A stretch of 64,000 nucleotides of DNA. Origin: Doryteuthis pealeii (taxonomy: Eukaryota > Mollusca > Cephalopoda > Myopsida > Loliginidae). Where the stretch lies: contig CM042179.1 in assembly GCA_023376005.1 (NCBI GenBank), positions 15,207,272 through 15,271,271 on the forward strand. The letters are read 5' to 3'. Shown piece after piece: positions 59,001 to 64,000 of the stretch. Each line of letters starts with the position of its first letter. Position 1 is the first letter of the stretch. Position numbers and translations under genes: made by a program. The notes beneath the pieces were generated by a model. The model worked only from the letters and a program-made list of their open reading frames with translations, was not told the origin of the DNA and ran no database searches.

Positions 59001-61458
59001 GTTAATAAATAGTACCTAATAATATCCGTTTCGATCAGTAGAATGTTCCATTAGAAAGAAAATATCCTGTATCGCTTAGTCTAGAAAAATAAACGTATTT
59101 AAAAATTAAACTGTTTGTGAGATGATACTTGAGCATATTTATCCAACAACCTTCATTACAAGGAAGATGTTAATCTGAAGTTTTATTAACTGTTTATTTT
59201 ACCGCTTTTTGGCTACAAATATGAATATATTTAAAGGAAAGCTTATAGAATAATTCATTTAGTTTATCATACCCTTACCAAAACTTACAAAAATAATTAA
59301 AATCATTTAATAATAACGCACATAAATACGTTATTGTTACACTTTCTTCTTTCATAAAACATTGTGGAGATATTTAGCATGACAACATAAGAAATTTAGT
59401 ACAATTCATTGTATGCATATAAAAACGAGTTGACAAAATAACAAACCAAAAACAACCGAACCAAACTCATTGGAATAATCGGAAACAATTAAGTCAAAGT
59501 TGATGTTTCTTTGTGTGTAATTGTTTAGTTATTCTCCTTTCCTACATAAAATTATCTCATCCTACTACTAAGCGTAGTTACAAGTTGGTGTGAATTTCAA
59601 AGTTTTTGTGTCTTGCATTCATCTTGTTAACAGAGATTGAAACTTGACACAAAATCCAACACTCCTAGAACTGGTTGCTAAGCAAGGTTAAATAACCTTT
59701 TCAATCTCACTATTTACTTAGCCTAAGGGGGATAACAGATGGATTCATGCCTGTTCCAAAGAACATAGGTGAAGTAAAAAAGCAAGCAGTATTCATTCAG
59801 GTTTGAACTCGGGGTCACTGATTCCACTTCCTACAAAACTATTACACAAAGACGTCTCCTGGACGATGGTGTTACATTGTTTGGGGAATCGTTCAAGCTC
59901 AGTATGGTGAAAAAAAAGAAACTTCTCATGAACTGAAAACCAGTGCATTACTTATGATTATGCGCACACGAGACGACGTCTTTTTCAGAATGAGCGTTTT
60001 CTCCATCATCAGGAATCTGCACTGATGTTGATTATGAGAATTGAAAGATCGGCCCCAGTGTGTGTGTCCCCTCCGAGGACAGCATCATTTAGCTTGATTG
60101 GAACACATTCCAGCTACTCGCCCATTTTCAGACTCGTAGTTGCGTTTTGTTATTCGGTCAGTGAGACAAGTTCCCCACAAGAGGCTTTCTGAGACAAGAT
60201 TAGAATTGGACACCTAGCATAGTGGATAAAGACGTTGAGTTTAAGACAGTTTAAACGACAGTTATCTCCGGATTCATGGTTCAATCCCTGGTCAAGGGCG
60301 ACAGTAACATAGGGAATAAAATTAACACAGCTTAATACCTGTATCCCAGCTATGAGTTAGCCAGAATGTTAAACTGTGGCATATGGAAATCTAATAGATT
60401 GGATTGGAGTTATTAGAATAATAACTAATTAGATTAATTTTTATTTACCGTATTTTGATGGTCTATATAGCGCACCGTTTTTTCCAAAATGTTGGTCTTA
60501 TACATCGCAGGTCAGTATGAGACCTCTTGCGTAGGCTAGGCTAATATTTCTCTATGATGCCATAACCCAGCTTTACACTTAGAAAAATACTTTACCAACC
60601 CTTAAACCCATGGCATCCTTATTTTATTGTGGTATTGTTATAATCAAGTGTTAACAATATATGCTTAAATATACTAAAAACTTTTTCCTGAGTCTGACTG
60701 CTGAAATAGGGGTGCGCTTATATGCCGTCAATACGGTATTTTGTTATTGTCAAAAGAACAGAATGGTTAAATTTACAAGAATGTTAATTGCATTGGGTAC
60801 TCGCTTGGTTACCTCATTTAGAAATTACCCCTCCCACTTTAGAGGTACGGGGTACTTTTTAAGATATCACAATTTTTCCTTTTAGACATACATGCGCTGT
60901 ATCTAAACTTTGACCCCCTTCTGAGGTGATCGAATTACCTATATTATATTTCCTCTTTTTGTTTTCATTGTTGAGCTAGACAGAGTATCACTCATAGATA
61001 AGTAAGTACGCCCTGTTATCGTCTAGATAGCTCGTCAATAAAAGTGTGTGAGTTTCAAGAATTCTGTCTTTGAATTAATTCCTTAAGGAAACCCAAACAT
61101 TTCTTATTCCAATATTTCTACAAATATATCCATAAACTGCTAACCTTGATATTCCTAGTTTTATTGTTGACGCTGAAAAATCCAGTGCTACCCAGCAACT
61201 CCTGCGACACTACCGCTGCCAAAACTATTGGTTCTTACTTTTCCCTTGGATCCACAGCGCAGTGTGAGAGGGGTGTTTCTGCTTGGGCAACAGCTCATCC
61301 CTTTGATCTCACCCAGACTACTTGTTCCGAGAAAATATATAATATATATAATATATATACATATATTGATTAATATATACATAGCTTTATTTTGAAAAAA
61401 TACTGAGTACTTTATGGGAAAGATTCCGGGCAACAGTTAGTTCCCTTTAATTTTCCAA

Positions 61459-61494
<36 letters not shown>

Positions 61495-62302
61495 ATATAT
61501 AAATATATATATGAGTATGAAAAAGGTGGAATGAAAACATCACACAATGCTGTTAAGAGGAAAACAATTTATGATATAATCATAGCTGATACTGATCAAT
61601 ATTTCGATTACAAAATTCATCAGAGCTCATTCACTCCATGGTGTTTGGGGTCGGAGAAGAATGTTAAATCCTTGATTTGATTTGACATTCTTCTCCGACC
61701 CAAACACCACGGAGTGAATGAGCTCTGATGATGATTTTTGTAAAATCAAAATATTGATCAGTATCAGCTATGATTATTTTAAATTGTTTTCTCTTTAACA
61801 GCATTGTGTGATGTTTTCATTCCACCTTTTCATACTCATATTGTCGCATTTAATTTCCTTTCTTTTAACTTATATATATATATATATATATAATATATAT
61901 ATATATATATAATATTGGAAAATTATAAAGGAACTAACTGTAACTGCACTGATGAGAGTGATACTCGAAAACAGTGTGTCTGTAGTTTATCATATACGCT
62001 CCCAATTTCGGTTGAGCACTTTATTTAGAAGGGATTTAATTGCAAAATTCACCGTATTCGGCGTTCAGCTAAGACTCACTCTGTTTACAAAGTTGAGACC
62101 TCTAGGTGAATTCATTTTCCGCTTAGAAATGTAGTGATTAAATAGCCTGCTATACTTGGCAGCTGACTGTGGCCGTATGGGTAAGAGGTTTGGCGAGCGT
62201 ATGTTTCGTTCGGGTTCTCGAACCCGGCCAAGGTGGCTGATAAAATGCGTATAACTGCACTGATAGAGAGGTGATACCTCGAAAATGTGTCTGAAGTTAC
62301 TG

Positions 62303-62350
<48 letters not shown>

Positions 62351-62371
62351 TTAAACACACCACACTACCAC

Positions 62372-62405
<34 letters not shown>

Positions 62406-64000
62406 GTGGTGTGTGTGTGTGTGTGTTTAAATGTAGTTTGGTGGGTGGTTGCTGGTTTTACGCAATTTAACCCTTTTTGGGCTATGCAACTTGCAGATCT
62501 GCATCTTTTTTTCAATCGAAGAAGAAATTAGGACACTGAAAAAAAAAAAGGAGAATTAATGAATATCTAGAGAATATTAGAGCAGAAAAGGAAAGAAGGA
62601 AATCTTCAGCGAAAGAACAAGAAACTAAGAAACTAGCATGTAGTAGAAACCTATCAAGGGAAGGAAACACATTAGCTGTCTCTCTCGGCAGAAGGTGAGC
62701 TCCGGCAGATGCGACCAAAGGACAAGGAATCATGACCAGTGCACAAATCATTACACCCAAGAGACAACTAGACAGACTAATATGTAGACTACCAAGAAAG
62801 AAGATACGGACGATCCGAGCACGTGACGAATACACTAATAAAAGTAAGGACAATAACTAATTGCAGGCAGCCAGAAAAAGCAATTGCCAACACGTGACAA
62901 GCAGAATAGATCAAAATCTAAAAACCACACATGAAAAGAAAAAAAACAACTACATGGCTACTTCAAGCGACTATACCTCAAGAGATATCCAATCAGAAGA
63001 GATATAATGGCTAGGAAGAGGACGATTGTCCTCATCTTTATTTATTATTTACACAACGTTTCTGCCATCCGCCTTCTTCAGGTATTCTTTTACTCGGAAT
63101 CTTCTCTCAGAAAAGCGGAATTCCCGAGTTCGAGAAGAGTTCCTGAGCCGACAAGAAATACCTTGAAAAAGCCGTTAGGCGACATCGCGAAACGTTGTTG
63201 TAGATAACAATGAAGATGAGGACAATAGTCGATGAATCTAAATAATATTACATTAGATAATTTCTTATTTTATTTCGATTCATTAGTTTTCAAATATTTA
63301 TTAATTGAAAAAAAAATCTTAAAGAAAAAATTACATTGGGAATAATTTATTTTAAAAATGTCCAAAATAATTATAATAAAAACAAAATTATCATAATCAA
63401 GTAAATATGAAAAAACAAGTTTATTTTCACGAAAAGTAAAAGCAGGATCTAGAAATGTACGAGTGTGGACTTCCTGCTTCTAACTTTAAAGGAGAGCAAA
63501 AAAAAAAAATAATAAAAAGCTGAAATTTTTTAGAAGTACGAAACATTGAAGCGAATCTAAATAGCAACTTTATGTATATAACTATATAATCGTTTTGCTC
63601 GACTAATTGTTTGTTCACTAGAAACTCCTCGCCCTCCTCGTCGCGATAAACAAAAATTTTAATATTTTAATACGCATTTCTTAAATTCTACTAAAGTCCG
63701 TAATTTCTGAGTATTACATTAAATCCTCTAATTCTTTGAGGATACGCCATGACGGAAAATAGTTTCGTGAATGACCTTCGCAGTCTGCCGAGGTCAAAGA
63801 TATCTGTATCTCGTTCTGCAATCCATGAGCTATGTGTTGTTCTTTTAACTCTTGGCCTTTGCCTTGAAACCGCCCACAATGCAACGCTTTCCTAAACAAG
63901 AATCGCGATTCGTTCAAATTCGGCGTTGACTGTCCTATCTGTTGACGTTATGTTGAATTCTTGTCTGTAAAGTAGTAATAATCGCTCTTTTCACTTGATA
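53021..64000 (+). repeat. Noisy direct copy of about 24333-35199 (probable assembly artefact)
   Basis: From the GAT repeat at 53021 the sequence follows the earlier block in the same orientation to the end of the window. Repeat R lies at about 55570-56080, Helitron H2 at about 56660-57085, the MITE at about 60445-60745, the palindrome at about 61430-61945, HHR1 and HHR2 at about 61945-61990 and 62252-62300, and the gag-like fragment near 63690-63910. Indels break even the ribozyme cores and short open frames. No new element appears in it. Confidence 0.9.

Noticed and set aside
61945..62300. Second pair of hammerheads
   Set aside because: These are the noisy duplicates of HHR1 and HHR2, with broken stems from likely read errors; not independent copies.
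49400..64000. Biological segmental inverted duplication
   Set aside because: Possible but less likely: the indels are evenly spread, hit conserved cores, and start right after an N gap. An unpolished chimeric read explains them better.

Overview
This is a 64 kb piece of an AT-rich eukaryotic nuclear genome. Spliced exons, tRNA-derived SINEs, LINE, Helitron and mariner relics and abundant (TA)n and (CTAT)n microsatellites all point to an invertebrate animal. The mix of several tRNA-derived SINE families with LINE 3' ends that finish in (GAT)n fits a lophotrochozoan, perhaps a cephalopod mollusc, but that is an inference and no marker in the window proves it.

Only one host gene is recognised. 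Two minus-strand exons (start codon at 12096, first exon to 11962; second exon 7633-7541) encode a small LYR-motif protein resembling LYRM9. They are joined by a 4.3 kb intron with consensus splice sites. The short last exon could not be fixed. Everything else that I could identify is repeat or mobile DNA.

Layout. 1-12.1 kb: the LYRM9-like gene and its 3' side, with a decayed mariner transposase (3.56-4.4 kb, minus) and a second transposase tail (6.5 kb, plus). 13.0-13.7 kb: a (CTAT)n array. 14-24 kb: SINEs of three families, LINE tails and microsatellites. 24-36.1 kb: a dense nest of elements, including a palindromic mariner derivative (25.1 kb), two Helitrons (27.9 and 35.25 kb), a MITE (31.7 kb), a 0.5 kb palindrome (32.7 kb), a pair of canonical hammerhead ribozymes exactly 312 bp apart (33.19 and 33.50 kb), and an inverted pair of hammerhead-like motifs (34.3 kb). 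36-49.3 kb: LINE, SINE and MITE relics, a third hammerhead (37.65 kb, minus), foldbacks next to (TA)n tracts, and a TIR element with a 7 bp target duplication (44.26-44.84 kb). 49,300-49,399: 100 N.

All sequence after the N gap repeats the window itself. 49,400-53,020 is the reverse complement of about 24,146-27,790, and 53,021-64,000 is a direct copy of about 24,333-35,199. Both copies carry scattered one- and two-base indels. This looks like an unpolished foldback long read left in the assembly rather than a biological duplication, so elements there should not be counted twice.

The most interesting biology is the ribozyme layer: two hammerheads with a very short helix III bounding a 312-nt unit that holds tRNA-like Pol III boxes, a third intact copy elsewhere, and decayed relatives, nearly all beside (TA)n tracts. 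Known relatives are retrozymes, Penelope-like elements and hammerhead-bearing SINE-like families.
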